Assembly: GCA_026874595.1 (NCBI GenBank)
Contig: CM049322.1
Location: 7,363,900 to 7,427,899 of the forward strand
DNA: 64,000 nt
DNA from: Sipunculus nudus
Lineage: Eukaryota > Annelida > Sipuncula > Golfingiida > Sipunculidae
Direction of reading: 5' to 3'
Shown: one piece after another, positions 34,514 through 47,660 of the stretch
Layout of the letters: the number at the start of each line of letters is the position of its first letter
Position numbering within the stretch: the stretch's first letter is position 1
Program-made: the position numbers and the translations under genes
The notes under the pieces: generated by a model
Told to the model about the DNA's origin: nothing
Databases searched by the model: none
Seen by the model: only the letters and a program-made list of their open reading frames with translations

Positions 34514-35975
34514 TTAGTTGTCTAATTTTTTATTATAAACATGCACATATGCATCTTTATATTATTATCTTAAGAAGTGTATGATAATACAAAGCAATTT
34601 TTATGCACATGCATATTTTCTCGCTAAAATACCCTACTAATTCTTCTGTTTAATGCTACCGACGTTTTCATGAATGTTCCAATGATCGCACGTAATGGTC
34701 ATGCCGTTCCTCTGGGCAGAGCCACAGGGGAAGTTTGCGTGAACTTTTAAACAAATAAAAGAACGGCTTATTCCAGATAGAGCTATTCACAAAGTGATCA
34801 CAGTTATTCATGGGGCTCCCTGATTGAAAGAAAACGATGCAACTCTGCAAATACTCAAGCATTGTAAATTTCCATTACTGCTGCCATAAAAAAAAATAAA
34901 TATTATCCTACCGATTCGCCGCTCCCATTTTTCGTGCATGGATCATTTTTAGGGAGAAGTGGATCGCAAGCGCTTGATAATGTCGCTAATTCGTGCTGTG
35001 ACAAAAATATCCAAAAATAATTCTTAAAGATGTGGAAAATAAACTAAATGTAGTGGTTATCGTATAGACAATTTCAAGAATTCTAATTCTTAGGCACGTG
35101 GGCAAAAATCCGAATATTGCATCTCCACTAAAAAATTCCGCCTTCTCGCACCATATTTATTACCACAGTATGGAGAATAGTACTTTTTGTGTGTCCCAAG
35201 TATTGCTGAGCTTTATAAGTTTGGCATGGAATGAAAACAGCAAACAGGCTGATATATATGTCATTTATAGGAATTTAAGTACGTTATACCTGTATGGATC
35301 AGTGGCGCAGTTGTTAATGACGAAAAATAATAAGAGATTTCATAGAAACTAATAACAGGATATTATTTTATAACTTTTCTTGTAACTGTAATATTTGTTT
35401 TGATCAAAACATACCCCCCAGAAAGGTAACTGTGTGAAATAAAAGCGATAAGTTAATCCTCAAATTAGTGAAGAAAAAAATTTTTGAGAAATTTTAGAAG
35501 GTTGATCATCAGATGTTGCTGTTAATCTGTAATCAATATTGATTGAATTCCTTCCAGTGTTTTTGTTTTTTTTTTTTTTTTGCTTGGATTCATTATATTT
35601 GATATGATTAAAGTATCATATCTGAAACAATTTAGAAATGTTTAAAACAAAACATGAGATATTTTTACAAGAGTACAGTCTTCCAGATGAAGGCCAAGGT
35701 CACTGGTCACATGCACACAGAATCCCATACGAAAACTACTAATTGGTCATTTAGTGTCCTAAATGTTCGAAAATATAAACATGAAAGCGAGGCTGGCAAA
35801 CTTAAGCAGGTGTCATGTGACTTGGCAACAACATCCAAACGTTTGTATAACATTTACAACTAAGTTCCTTTCAAATGGTTTAGCATTTCATATTAGCCCT
35901 CTTTACACCTCACACAACACTGCATGTAATTGAAGAAACAAATACTAATTGTACATCTATGGGAACACAGTGACA
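34514..35975. other. intergenic DNA, no gene recognised
   Basis: AT-rich with a poly-T run near 35566-35580. The frames at 35098-35352 and 35654-35863 show no domains. Confidence 0.4.
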
Positions 35976-36138
35976 CAGTGGCGGATCCAGAGGGGGTGAT
36001 TGTGGTCCCCCCCCCCCCCAAGCCCACCTTTTTTCAGCCAGAACAACCTTTTTTTAGGGTTTTAAACCAAATTTGGCCACCTGGACCCCCTCCTTTCCGG
36101 TTGCACCCTCCCCTTTCCAAAATCCTGGATCCGGCCCT
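35976..36138. mobile_element. MITE-like element with GGATCCAG ends
   Basis: The left end CAGTGGCGGATCCAG and the reverse complement of the right end, AGGGCCGGATCCAG, form short inverted repeats around a 160-bp interior with C-runs and T-runs. A partial relative is at 20490-20582. Confidence 0.5.
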
Positions 36139-36439
36139 AACATATCAGTTTTAAAGAATATTCGCTTAATTTCTATGGACAACCCATGATGCATAGTCCC
36201 ATCTTGCTGATTAAATGTGATAGGAACAATCCAAAGGAGTTGCGGCATACCGTGGTTACCTTTTGATCGCGAAAATAAAACCTTCGTTAATAGACCGCAA
36301 ATCTACACAGGTGAACAATAATTTATTCTATCGCTTCAATTGCATGAAGAATTTGTACCTGTTCGATGTTCCCTTGTCAAAGATGGTTAAAGATTTTGCG
36401 AATATATTACTGATATAATAAATGTTATGTACCTTCTGT

Positions 36440-36627
36440 TAATAACTCTATGTCGCGAGACACTGAAGAAGTGAAAATCGCGAATATGTAATGAATTGTT
36501 CATTGTTTCATTGCCGAGTCATCCTGAATATTTCTTCAAAATCCTATATAACTTTTTTATTAATGATACTAACAGACAAATAGACAAACCAACGCCGATA
36601 AAAACATAACCTCCTTGGCCGAGGTAA
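36440..36627 (+). repeat. dispersed repeat with hairpin tail
   Basis: Ends with CAAACCAACGCCGATAAAAA then CATAACCTCCTTGGCCGAGG, the same tail as at 15562-15600. CCTC...GAGG can form a small hairpin. Confidence 0.6.
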
Positions 36628-38084
36628 CGATCTAATATTTTAAGGTAGTTCAAGTTTGAAGCCGCAGACACAAGCAATTTCTCGGTAAATAGTCAAATCC
36701 GAAAAAAACTCGGAAAGCATCGGCAAGGTCCGGAAATTTGACCTTTGTAATTCAAACGCTCCGAAAAGTAATAGTATCATTTTTCTGGTGCATGATTCAG
36801 CTATTTTGATCGGTAAAACAAAGATTATTCTGTACAACAGCTGATTACGCACACACGGGATTAAACTTAGCCGCTGAATTCAATCCCCGAAGTAACTGAT
36901 ATATTGCTTTTTCGAGCGTTTAATTTACTAAGGTCAAATTTCCAAACTTTCCGTGTTTTCCCCGGATGTTAATATGTGCCCAATATCTTAATTACGTGAT
37001 TGAGAGGTTAATGAAAAAATTTGACAAAACTTATAGGAATTACTTTGAAATTTGAAGGTTACATATGATAGTTTCTGTTTTAAAATTGGGGGGAATTAAG
37101 AGCATTTCGTGCCCTACTCCTGACAAGGCTGAATGGACATGCGCCATCCCAACCTCAGAGGTTGACTTCAGATTCAGTAAGACAGACTCTCTAAGTCCAA
37201 CAGTGTAAAAGTACTATTCGTACATTTCGTTTAGTGCGTGAAATGAAAATAAATACCACCTACCTCAGAACTGTTTGCTTGGTCTAGTTAAAGGAAACAG
37301 TGAGCATGTATATCTGTGGTCGCTGGTCCGAGGAGTGTATTATCAACAGAGACATTAACTGAGGCGGTGTGATTGTTACAGAATCCTGACACGCATAATG
37401 AATTCTCGTAAAGTGTAGTTTACATACGCATTTACGTCGGCTCAAGTATATCTAGGGGCCTCCGGGTTTATTCATACGCTAATTAACTCAGCCAAGCAAT
37501 TACGCTCTACTCTCCTCACTAAAGACAACTTTCTTTTCTGTTTATATACACTAGAACGGGCTTTAACGTATTGCTGATTGTACGCGGGATATCTTTCACA
37601 AAGGCCTTACGACATTAAAATAAGGTTTCATGCTCTGTGACACACGCTCTCATCTGGTTAAGAAAACTTTCTTTCCTAATAAGATACACGTGGGCCAGGT
37701 CGGAAGTTTGACTGATTATAGGCGTACAACTTATAAACCGCGGCTTTACGACTTTGTGCTCACGTGACTTACTCTGTGGCGGCGGAAGAGTTATACTTGA
37801 GCCCTGGGGAGAGTACACTTGGCTGATCCACTCACTGACTATCCATATAAGGCCAGTGACGTCACGCATGACGTATTCAGGTTCCCGTGACCTGGATATC
37901 GTCCTGTATCTGATTGAATGGACTCATGAACGTGGATATATGTGTCATCGTGATGGAATCACTTGGCAGATTTTCCTTGGCACCCCCCCCCCTCAACACA
38001 CGCACAAACACACAAAGACGTTCATCAATTTAAGAGCACAAGACTTACTTTTGCTTACATGAAAAAAAAGAATTGAACCCAAAT
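36628..38084. other. intergenic DNA, no gene recognised
   Basis: The overlapping frames at 37615-37869 (-) and 37754-38062 (+) have no domain similarity. A C-run occurs at about 37983-37992. Confidence 0.4.
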
Positions 38085-38215
38085 ACTGAAATATATACAA
38101 ATATATATGTATATAAATATTGTACAGATATATATATATACATACTGTGATACACACTCACATATATATATAAATATATATATTAAATATATATATATGT
38201 ATATATGTATATATG

Positions 38216-38250
<35 letters not shown>

Positions 38251-38265
38251 ATATATTATATATAA
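38085..38265. repeat. AT-rich compound microsatellite
   Basis: TATATA, TATG and TATAAATA repeats run with few interruptions. Confidence 0.9.
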
Positions 38266-38949
38266 GACAGCACGCACCAGACCTATTTTATCCCGCTTTG
38301 GGCATTATCCTACGTTTCTTTCTTCTGTATAGATATTATATTCATATACATACACACATGAGATTAAGTTAATATATAATCAAGGTAAACCTGTAAGAAC
38401 AATAACAAACAACTGGATATATGTGTGTGTGTGTGCATTCTATCTGGGGAATTCATATGTATATATATTTCCATTCGTAGTATCATAAACACGCAGAACA
38501 AAAACAAACACACACACGGATAAATATAAACACCTTGATAAACACGGGTATGTGTACGTGTTAAGTTGGTAACTAAAATATCTATCGTGAATAAAATCAC
38601 AAAGACGTGAGTTTGAGTAGCTCATTCATTGTTACAAGCATCGAAACCTTAACAAACCCAATAATTTGTTTATGTCCAAGGGAGCCAGCTGATTTGCTCT
38701 CTTTGTCGCAATCCGTGGCGGCAAAACATCATAAGAGATTGCTTAAAGAATATCTCGGAAATAAAATGATTAAAACGCCAGGTGTGTTCCTACCTGTCCG
38801 TCGATGTGTATGTCCCCGGGTGGTGTGGTTTTGTTTGATCGTTTCTCTGTATATACGACACGCCCAGAGTAGGCACACATATCTTTTGTATGGCCCCGCC
38901 ACACGGTTCACGACGCCTCGCGCAACCATCCGTGACGCATCATTCGGTG

Positions 38950-38963
38950 GCGCCATCTGTTGT
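38950..38963 (-). promoter_or_regulatory. CTCF-like motif
   Basis: The minus strand reads ACAACAGATGGCGC, 12 of 14 positions of the CTCF consensus with the complete AGATGGCGC core. Confidence 0.25.
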
Positions 38964-39575
38964 GCACCTTATGTACTTCAAGAATGATTTGATGTCATGA
39001 TGTTGAAGTTCATATAATATACGTATACAATTAGGTTATTGTTAGTTGGTTAATCTGATAATTAGCAATTTACGCATTATGAATATTGAAATTTTGTAGC
39101 GGGTAAGGGTAACACTCAAGGAACGATCCATTTAATTTTGGAGGAGATCTAGATGACCGTTATATGTTATAAATGTCAAGGGTTCTTTGCCATTGCGAGG
39201 TACTGTAATTTCTTTATCCCTTCCGAGGGACCGAGTCATTCACATGTATTAGGGTCGCCTTTGTTCTGGCGCTAACCTGTGATCTTTATTTGGTGAGTCG
39301 TTGCACTTTTAAGTACATAGCAAAGTTATATTCAGTTTCCTTGCGGAATATGTAATCTAAGGCTATACTTCACAATACATGTTGTCCCACACGCGGAGTA
39401 TTTTCCTTTATTCTAACTCTACGTTCAAATCTGCTTGCATCACAGGGTCATGAAAAGTGACCATGCAAGTGTAGTTGCATGATGACTTTGCAAATATGGC
39501 AAATAATTGGTGGGTAGCTAAAAAAATGACACGCGTGACCTTTGACCAAGGAGGCGAGGCATGTGGGACAAATCA

Positions 39576-39715
39576 GTTATAGCCCAATGAAATGTAAAGC
39601 AAGCCCTGAGATTTGCTTGGCTCGTGTCAATCATGGCAGGCTTAACGGCTCGCCTGCCGTGTGACACAAGCCTCGCAAACCTCACGGCTTGCATTACATT
39701 TCATTGGGCTATAAC
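39576..39715. mobile_element. 140-bp foldback (long inverted repeat)
   Basis: GTTATAGCCCAATGAAATGT at the left end is matched exactly by the reverse complement of the right end. Pairing continues through GCAAGCC, GGTTTGC/GATTTGC and GGCAGGC...GCCTGCC to a loop of about 9-10 bases near 39642-39651. Arms are about 65 bp with a handful of mismatches. It is either a foldback MITE or a hairpin RNA precursor. Confidence 0.8.
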
Positions 39716-40244
39716 CAATACTTACAGGAATTTAATACATCTGTGCCATGGCTCTATTACGAGTGGGGCAAAAGGTGCAAGTCTTACGAAGAAAACGACT
39801 TTCATGCTCCAGAAGTAATGGCTTAAAATATTTCGCAAATATATCTCTGATAGAATGTTTTTCAGACATTTCACATACTGTTGGACGAATGTACGAACTG
39901 CATGTCCGTTTTTCTAAAGAAAGACTTTATTACAACCAGCGTCACTGGTATACCTAGATATAACAAAGATATGTGATATAAACAGTATGTACGCAAATAT
40001 CAGTTGTATTGAGAAAAGAAATGCGATCCCTGCGTACGTCTATCCTCAATATTGTTAAATATTTTTTTTTCTGAGACGAAATAATTCATTTCTATTACAT
40101 AATTAATTTTCTTCCAGTTTTATTTATGCTAAAGTATGTAATCATGTAATTATGATGCAAGATTAGTATAAATAACCCCTAACCTTATAAAATGTTTAAA
40201 AAGGCAGTGCTTATGGATTTTATATGCTAGGCTAGAAATCTGCA

Positions 40245-40575
40245 TCGTAAGGAATGCAAGCCTCAGTCCTATGGGGTTCTCATAGTGGGATTCACCAAAA
40301 ACCCTGTTTGCATTCACTTATTGGGCCAATATTCCCAGTTTCATTTGTGCATATCTGACAGTACATTTTTGATAATCCTTGATGATGTTTCTGAATCAAG
40401 GTTATGTCCGGGATCCACACCAAAATCTTGTTTTTCTCCTTGGCCCGTTTCCGAAATGAAATAAAAATGTCATGAAATTCCGTTCATGACTGCGTGAGTC
40501 ATGTTGTGAACAAATACGCGGACACACTGACAAACACAAACGGGGATGAAAGCATACCCTCCAGGCGGAGGCACA
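40245..40575 (+). repeat. dispersed repeat, copy A (partner at 48690-49030)
   Basis: Shares AAGGAATGCAAGCCTC, ATCCACACCAAAATCT, the CATGA.AG/TGTTCATGA region and AAACGGGGATGAAAGCATAC plus CCTC with 48690-49030, in the same order over about 330 bp. Confidence 0.75.
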
Positions 40576-41890
40576 GAAATATAAAAAAAAAATGATCGGT
40601 AGACTCATCTAGGAAGAAAACTACGCACAACGCGTTGTACAATCTCTGTAAAATAAATGAGATTATATTTATATTTCAACCCAATTCTCGCACTTTCAAT
40701 CAGGAAAATACTTTCGCTCCATCCCTAGCTGGATTAGGTAACGGATCCACTATTGATATAATAACTGAAGAAAATGTATGTGTGGGGGATGCAAGAGTTT
40801 TTGTGTGGAATTTTTATATATACATGTATATTTATTTATATATTTATATATATTTGTATATATATATATATATGCTATTGTGATAATGCCTATTTCATGG
40901 TTTCTAATAAAAAGAAATAATAATAAAATAATGACAACATTGTGCAATGACCGACCGCACACTAAGAACAGACGGAGATTTCACTGCAGCGCCGGAAATG
41001 TGTGTCATGTTTCACCATTTCGATGTTTGTATCAGAGACAGATTGGATGATTTATTAACTATAAAAATTCATTAAAATCTGTGTAAAACATTTTTGAGTT
41101 GAGTTGCAAACAAACAAACCGTCAAACCACAAAACAAACTATACCAACAGATAATAAGAAATACTTCATGGGCGAAAATCAAATTTTCAACAGATAATTG
41201 ACAATTGGCATCCCCCACTTTTTAAGCGCGGGACCACCCTCACGTGATCGAACATTTGTAAACAATCCACCTGAAGCAGACGACAGGTAAATGCTGGTCA
41301 CTGGGAGGGCATGGATGGGAAAAATCCGCAGTGCTAAAAATAGCAAACAAGCAGGGCTTTCCCCGATGTGTTGGTGAAAGATGTGGGTGTTAAACATTTA
41401 CTGTACTACTTTATAATATTAAACGGTGACATATATTTCAGTTTCAAAACAAAGTGCGTTTGACAGGACGATTTTGTAGAATATACAACCAGTTTTATTT
41501 ATTGTTTGAAATTTCTTGAGCAACACAGTCATGTCTGACAATTCATCACAGGTATGGGAGAAGCACAAGCAATTTAGGTTGATAGGCAGTCAAAGTAAGG
41601 GGACTATGTTTAATAAGTAGAAAGATCAGTTAGACAGGTGACAGGGGGATGGGCCCAGTGATGCTTGTAATATCGCTCAACCGCTGAATACACGATGTGA
41701 CTTTTAGTATTTACCGTCCGACACCATCCGGGCGTCCCTCAATACCGTCCGGGACCCTGATGTACAGTCCAGGGCTCAAAGACACCGTCCGGGACACTAG
41801 GACTAGCTTAAAAAGTATTACTTAAATGCATACAGACACTTATTGAAGTAAAAAACATGCCTTTATTGTTAGGCCGTCCTTCCTACGACC

Positions 41891-41953
41891 GGGGGGGGGG
41901 GGGGGGGTCGCAGAAAAAAAGGCCCCTTCCTGCAACCCCTCCCCCCCCCCCCC
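41891..41953. repeat. poly-G/poly-C inverted pair
   Basis: A run of 17 G (41891-41907) is followed 28 bp later by a C-rich run to 41953. The two could pair as a hairpin, or the G run could form a quadruplex. Upstream, CCGTCCGGGA-type words repeat at about 41710-41810. Confidence 0.8.
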
Positions 41954-42660
41954 ACGTGACCAGTTACGCTTCAGTGCACGATACCCGGACTTGCTTCGTG
42001 TGACGGGGGTCTAGGATCGTGGCTGATAATGCCCAGTTATTTGGACAGATGGATTAACCCGACGGCGGTCATTAATAAGATAAACGTTAAAAACCTTGCA
42101 CACGACCGTTATTAATAAGATCAAAACGATTAAATAGTGATCGGGATTATTTCCTTTTGGTATTAATTGCGCATATATAATCACCAGAAATTGCTCTATA
42201 GCTCCTCATAACATGTAGGCGATGGCCTAATTTTGATATTCATTTATGAACTTGATGGGGATGATTTTGTTCTAGTATAATTTGCGCATATATAATCATC
42301 AGAAAATACTCATTAGTTCATAATAACGTCCATGGAGGAAGGAAAAATGTCTTCATTTTTAGAGTTCATTTTCATTTTTTACCATTGAATTTTTTTTGCC
42401 AGTTTTAGGATATGGTGTATAGAGTATGAACAACACTTTTTTTTAAATAATTCAGATAAAATTATAGGAAACATTTCATAATTAACCCTATACATAAAAA
42501 AACAAACTGTATGTGATAGTGTTTATTAGGTCGTGTACATATAGCATAAACTGTACTGTGCTGACATCTGGTAGCCTTTATAGTATCTATAATGATCATG
42601 TCAAGAAAGGTGATGGGCTGCCACCTGGTGGTGAATTTAAAGTTATTTTTTAAAAACAAT

Positions 42661-43249
42661 TAGGGTGTCTTTCCATACATGCGGGCCCCCGCGCGGGACC
42701 CGCGCGGGTCCAGCACGGTTGAAATCCAACAAGTGTGTTATCACTGTCGCCTTTCCATACGTGCGGGCACCCGCGCGGGTCCCGCATGCGGATCCAGCAG
42801 TGTTGGATTTCTGCGGGGGCCCGCATGCGGATGCTACATGTACATATCAGTAGCAGGCATGTGTCCTTGTATTTGAAAAGAAAAAGGAGCTGTTAGAGCT
42901 TATTTAATTGCATTAAAAAATATAGACCATTCTTCATTGAGATACGGCCCGGGACCAGCTTTAGTTAGAGTGTGACAGGAAATAGCCACCATTTAAGCCT
43001 GGCTGGTGAGATACGATATTAATCCGCTCCAATCTGCCTCATCAGTTAGTATAAATGTTTACACTGAATATTTTCTTAAGATATTACACTAAAATTTTAG
43101 AAATTATGATTATTAGTGCATGCGTTTATCCAAACTAATGGGTTACCCGCATGCGGGGACCCACACATATGGATAGGGACTCTTCGGATGAGGGGACCCG
43201 CGCGGGTCCCGCGCGGGTGAAAATCCGCATGTACGGAAAGGCACCCTTA
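42661..43249. mobile_element. CG-rich MITE with nested terminal inverted repeats
   Basis: The left end begins GGGTGTCTTTCCATACATGC at 42663. The reverse complement of the right end at 43247 begins AGGGTGCCTTTCCGTACATG. Both continue into CCCGCGCGGGACCCGCGCGG, so the arms match over about 50 bp. TA flanks both ends (42661-42662 and 43248-43249), fitting a Tc1/mariner-type target duplication. A second CTTTCCATACGTGCGG module at 42751-42800 has a counterpart at about 43141-43190, so each end carries two copies of the motif. The 340-bp core is AT-rich and non-coding. A second copy is at 49278-50155. Confidence 0.8.
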
Positions 43250-44049
43250 TGGTTTATCTGTAAGGGTTCATTACGGTAAAAGGTCAACTTCCTTTTCCGC
43301 CCAACTGTATGTGAAAGACAGTCCAGTATTTCGTCAGGAATCAGATCAAGAAGCATCTTTCTGTCTCATGTTCCAAGATACTCAGGTAGGATGATTAAAC
43401 ATTATTAATCATTCATATTGTCCCTTCTTACCCTAAAATCAGGCAGATTACCTGGTTACATTTTATATTATTTACCGATAACTGATAGTCCATTAAACCA
43501 TGTGATTGGAGAAAGGAGCGGACATGTTGTTTCTCTCGAGTCAGAATACAATTTTTAACTATGTAAAGATATGTAATTGTACGTGAGAATAATATTGTTT
43601 TCCCTGATGCTCGATGCCACCGTAGACTATAAATATAGTTTCATGTGTTATTGCTCATAATGACATGATTTCGGTGAAATCACCATGGCACGTGTATACA
43701 GGATGACCATAGTGAAAGGATTGTCGCACGACTTGTTTATTATACCACGTTCAATTATATTGTTTTCCTGAATATACCATTATATATTACTGTGTTATCC
43801 TCCTACATGTCTGTATGTATTGGAAATCCCAACATATTGTCAGGAAGTAAATAATTGGAGTTTTCACATTGATGGTTATATCAGAGATGTTATGTCTGAA
43901 TACAGGTTTTATAGTAACATATACATGTAAATCAGCTAAATATGTTATTAGTCAGATTTGTATTTATGATTGGACTACTATTGTATTATTATGAAACACT
44001 ATGCCATGAATCTACTTGAAAAGTATGTAGAATCACTTGTTTTGTCTGT
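43250..44049. other. intergenic DNA, no gene recognised
   Basis: AT-rich, no repeat structure or domain-bearing frame seen. Confidence 0.4.
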
Positions 44050-44125
44050 ACAAGACAGATGGCGCTAGTGTAATTGCTGAATACTTGTAGTATTAGTTAT
44101 GTCTCTGGAAGACAGATGGCGCTAG
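44050..44125 (+). promoter_or_regulatory. duplicated CTCF-core-like motif
   Basis: AAGACAGATGGCGCTAGTGT occurs twice, with cores at 44056-44066 and 44113-44123, 57 bp apart. AGATGGCGC is the conserved core of animal CTCF sites. The flanking bases are also similar, so a small tandem duplication created the pair. Confidence 0.3.
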
Positions 44126-45843
44126 TGTGTAATGCCTGTATAAAGTTATTATTGGTGTCTTCACATAATATATCATGACAACTGCTATTCCACAGGAAAA
44201 CCTACATGTGACAGACCCCTTGTCTGTACCCTGTCATCTCTACCCAGCCACCCAGGCTGGATGCCATCCTCTTTTGGGATGTGAGTGTTATGTTTAATTT
44301 CTCAAATGTTATGTTAGGGAGGAGAATGAAATAATTACTCCCTGATTGGTGAAAACACACAAGAAAACATTGGTGTATGATTGTTTATTATAACAAGTAA
44401 AAATAGCATTTCTTTGGGTATAGAGCATAAAGTGGGGTGACTGAACATTGTATCAGTTATGATTGGTTTCTGTGATGATAGATACATAAAAATGATACAT
44501 GAAACAGGTACATAAAAATGTGTTTACAAGTAAGTCATATAGAGATAGTAAACATTGTTAATATTACACGCTGTGATTAACAACAGGAGCTTCAATGGAA
44601 TTCTTTTCTTTTAATAACTTGCAGATTATCTTTTGTAATAGTAGAACACACGTTACAATGAAATCGTCAGAATTCTGTAATTGACCACCTTTAGAATCAG
44701 ACCTTTAATAATGACTCAGTTTGTGTCAGAATTACTTATGGGTAAACACACTTTTGTAAGTGAACACCAATGATACTGTGCTCGTAAACACTTTGTAAAT
44801 AATGGCACACTAATGATACTTGCTCTTGAGTATATGTATACTCTTATACTCATAATAGCCTGCATATTATGTAATAATGAATACCCATATCAGATGGTAT
44901 CTAATAATTTGGTGGTCTCTTATAACATATTAATTTTAAATGGCAAATGTGATGCACACATGCCATAAAGGAATTTGATGAATTAAACTCGCTGATCTAT
45001 TATTGTCAAACAAACCTTGTGACCTTTAACATTAAATTTCGTGAACTTTAACTGATGATCACAAACGTACTTTGTTGACAGCGTGAACCAAACATATTTT
45101 GTTGTTACTTTAATACTATATAGGATACGTTGAATACTATATATATGATATGTTGAATATACTATGTGATACGATATTCAACAGTATATTAATATACTTT
45201 GTTACATTTATATATTCCAGGAAGTTTCTAACTTCTGGACGGAAGGAATAAACCGAATACATTCACATTGTCTCGTGATTTGGGTGACTGTGCGAGTGAC
45301 ATTCTCGGTCTACGCGACCACATGTATAACTGTAGATAATTTCCAGAGTTAATAACCTGAGGGAAATAAACATCCCGTGTGAGTGAATTAAAAGGAGATG
45401 AGGTGAGCATTGGTATAGCTCTTCTGCAACATAAATAGCAGCAGTATTGCAGACACCCCTGCAAAACCCCCACCTCCATACAGTATGTCAAATATGGATA
45501 GATAAAAGAATATAATTAAGTCTACTAAAAGTAGATTCTTGTAACATCTTTATAGATTTCCCTATAATTTCTTTACCTGTTAAAAATATTAGTCTTTATG
45601 TAATGTATATGCCTGCACCGCTTCAATCGTGAATCTTTTATTACGCAAATTTTACAAAAAAGTTATTTTGATATCTTATTATAGTCATTCATAGATACAA
45701 TATTTCTTGTGGCTGACTGGTGTACCCTCCAGACAATGGCTCTATGGTTGATCATGACAGGATATGTGACCCATGGGTCATGACGCTCAGCTGGGGTTTT
45801 CTCGCCTGGCCGAGCTGGGCCGGCTCATGTGTGAACCCTGACA
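44126..45843. other. intergenic DNA, no gene recognised
   Basis: AT-rich. The 87-codon minus frame at 45228-45491 has no recognisable family. Confidence 0.4.
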
Positions 45844-46430
45844 TGTAGAAACACAGCATTCTCGTTCTAGATGTTTCCTGTAACGCGTGTGTGTGTATTA
45901 TGTATTGTTCTTTGGATTGTTCGGGAAATGGAAAGTTCTCGGCTCGAGGTGAGAAGTTATAAATAAGAGGCTATGTTTTAGAGCCGAGAGGGGGAGAGAA
46001 ATATTCCAGCGTACACAGAAGCGTGTGAGTCAGTTGTGGACCTTTTCCGATAAGTGCGGCGATTATATAAATTTTCTTCTAAATTTGTGACAGATCTTAT
46101 ACAGTCTTCAGTTTGCTTTCGGGATTATGACAGGAACTTCACTTTCATTTTGTGAATGAACTTGACTGTTATTCTCTGAGAAGATTTATGTGAACTGTTC
46201 ATCTTGGTTGTACGTTATAAAGGACTTGTTGTCGCCGTGGCAGTGGTGGAATCCAGGTACTGTACACTTTATTTATATACTTGTATTGATTTACTGTTGT
46301 ACTGTTGTTATACTGTATAATTTTATTGATTCAGTGTATTGTAATGTTAGGGTTGTTTTAAGAATAAATTATAATTATTTGTTAACAAAAAACCACTAAC
46401 TTCTTTATTCATTCCCCAAGACATTTCACG
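45844..46430 (+). mobile_element. solo-LTR-like element, copy 1
   Basis: A TATA box TATAAATA lies at 45958-45965 and a polyadenylation signal AATAAA at 46363-46368, followed by a CTTTATTCATTCCCC end block. Aligned with 57527-58030, shared blocks include TATAAATA(A/G)G, AGAGCCG, ACTTCACTT, GAAGATTTA, TGAACTGTTCA, AAGAATAAAT and TTTATTCATTCCCC. The promoter-R-polyA layout is that of an LTR. No PBS or internal coding region follows, so it would be a solo LTR. Exact ends and target duplication could not be fixed. Confidence 0.5.
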
Positions 46431-46744
46431 TTGCCTAGTGTTACAGAATCTGATTTTTTTTTTATTTCCATTACAAAATTTGTCTTCGTCACGACTACGT
46501 GATCTGTTGGTATTAGGTTCCGTAATAATGAATATTTATAATGGTGAGATAGGCTAATTTATATGTCCAGGCCGAGGACCAGAGCTATTTATTGGTATGA
46601 GATGCCACATAGCCAGTGGGGTCTTCCTATAAAACAAATGTAGAGTCAATGAAACGCAAAACTCTATCTATATCGTGTGGCACACACGCACGCTCACACG
46701 CACACAATATGACCAGGAACCTGTTTGAGTCGAGGTATACTAGT

Positions 46745-46783
46745 ATATATATATATATGTGTCTGTGTGTGTGTGTGTGTGTG
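46745..46783. repeat. AT/GT microsatellite
   Basis: TATATA followed by (GT)n. Confidence 0.9.
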
Positions 46784-46929
46784 GTCTCCGACTGTTTTTC
46801 TAGATTATTTTGATTGATAAATCAAAGTAATATGATCAATTGTTGTAACAATATGATATTATGGTGTTGCAGCGCCAATCCGTCGTCGCTTCCTGCAAAA
46901 TCATGTAGCGACCCTTTAGCTTTACCGCA

Positions 46930-47660
46930 AGCAGAATGACTGCGACTGCATACTGAGACTTTATATCCCGACCAGTTACCGCGACCAGTATATGCGACCA
47001 CATCCTGCGACTTTATACCGTGACCAGTTACCTAGACCGTATACTTCGACAAGTTAAATCGACCACATACTGCGACTATATACCGTGACCAGTTAACGCG
47101 ACTGTATATTTTTACTTCATATCGTGACCAGTTAACGCGTCCGCATACTGCGACTTTATACCGATCCAGTTAAAGCGACAGCAAATTGCGACTTCATACC
47201 GAGACCAGTAAAAGCGACCGCATACTGGGACTTCATGCCGTGACCAGTAAAAGCGACCGCATACTGCGACTTCATAACGAGACCAGTAAAAGCGACCGCA
47301 TACTGCGACTTCATAACGAGACCATGCAGTTATAGCGACCGCACACTGCGACTTCATACCGAGACCAGTTAAAGCGACCGCACACTGCAACTTTATGTCG
47401 CGACCAGTCAGATACCGCAATCGTTGACTTCATACCACGACCAGATAACGCGACTGTAAACTAGGACGTTTTACCGGGACCAGTTACCGCGACTGTATAC
47501 TTTAACTTCATATCGTGACCAGTTAACGCGACCGCAAACTGCTACTTTATACCGTGAACAGTTACCGTGACCGTACACTTTGACTTCATACAGCAACCAG
47601 TTGTAGCGACAGCATACTGCGACTTCATAGCGCAGACTGTTAATGCAACTGCATACTGCG
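46930..47660 (-). repeat. minisatellite, about 19 copies of a 38-bp unit
   Basis: The unit is close to AGCGACCGCATACTGCGACT plus TCATACCGAGACCAGTTA, strongest at 47140-47400 and more diverged at the edges. The minus frame at 47112-47420 with a repeated YEVAVCGRFYWSR theme is a product of the repeat. Confidence 0.9.

Noticed and set aside
38607-38987. 126-codon plus-strand ORF
   Set aside because: It starts at GTG, has a minus-strand frame of similar quality over the same bases, and shows no recognisable domain or signal.
45228-45491. 87-codon Cys-rich minus-strand ORF
   Set aside because: The start is followed by Cys and Tyr from simple sequence, with no conserved spacing and no splice context.
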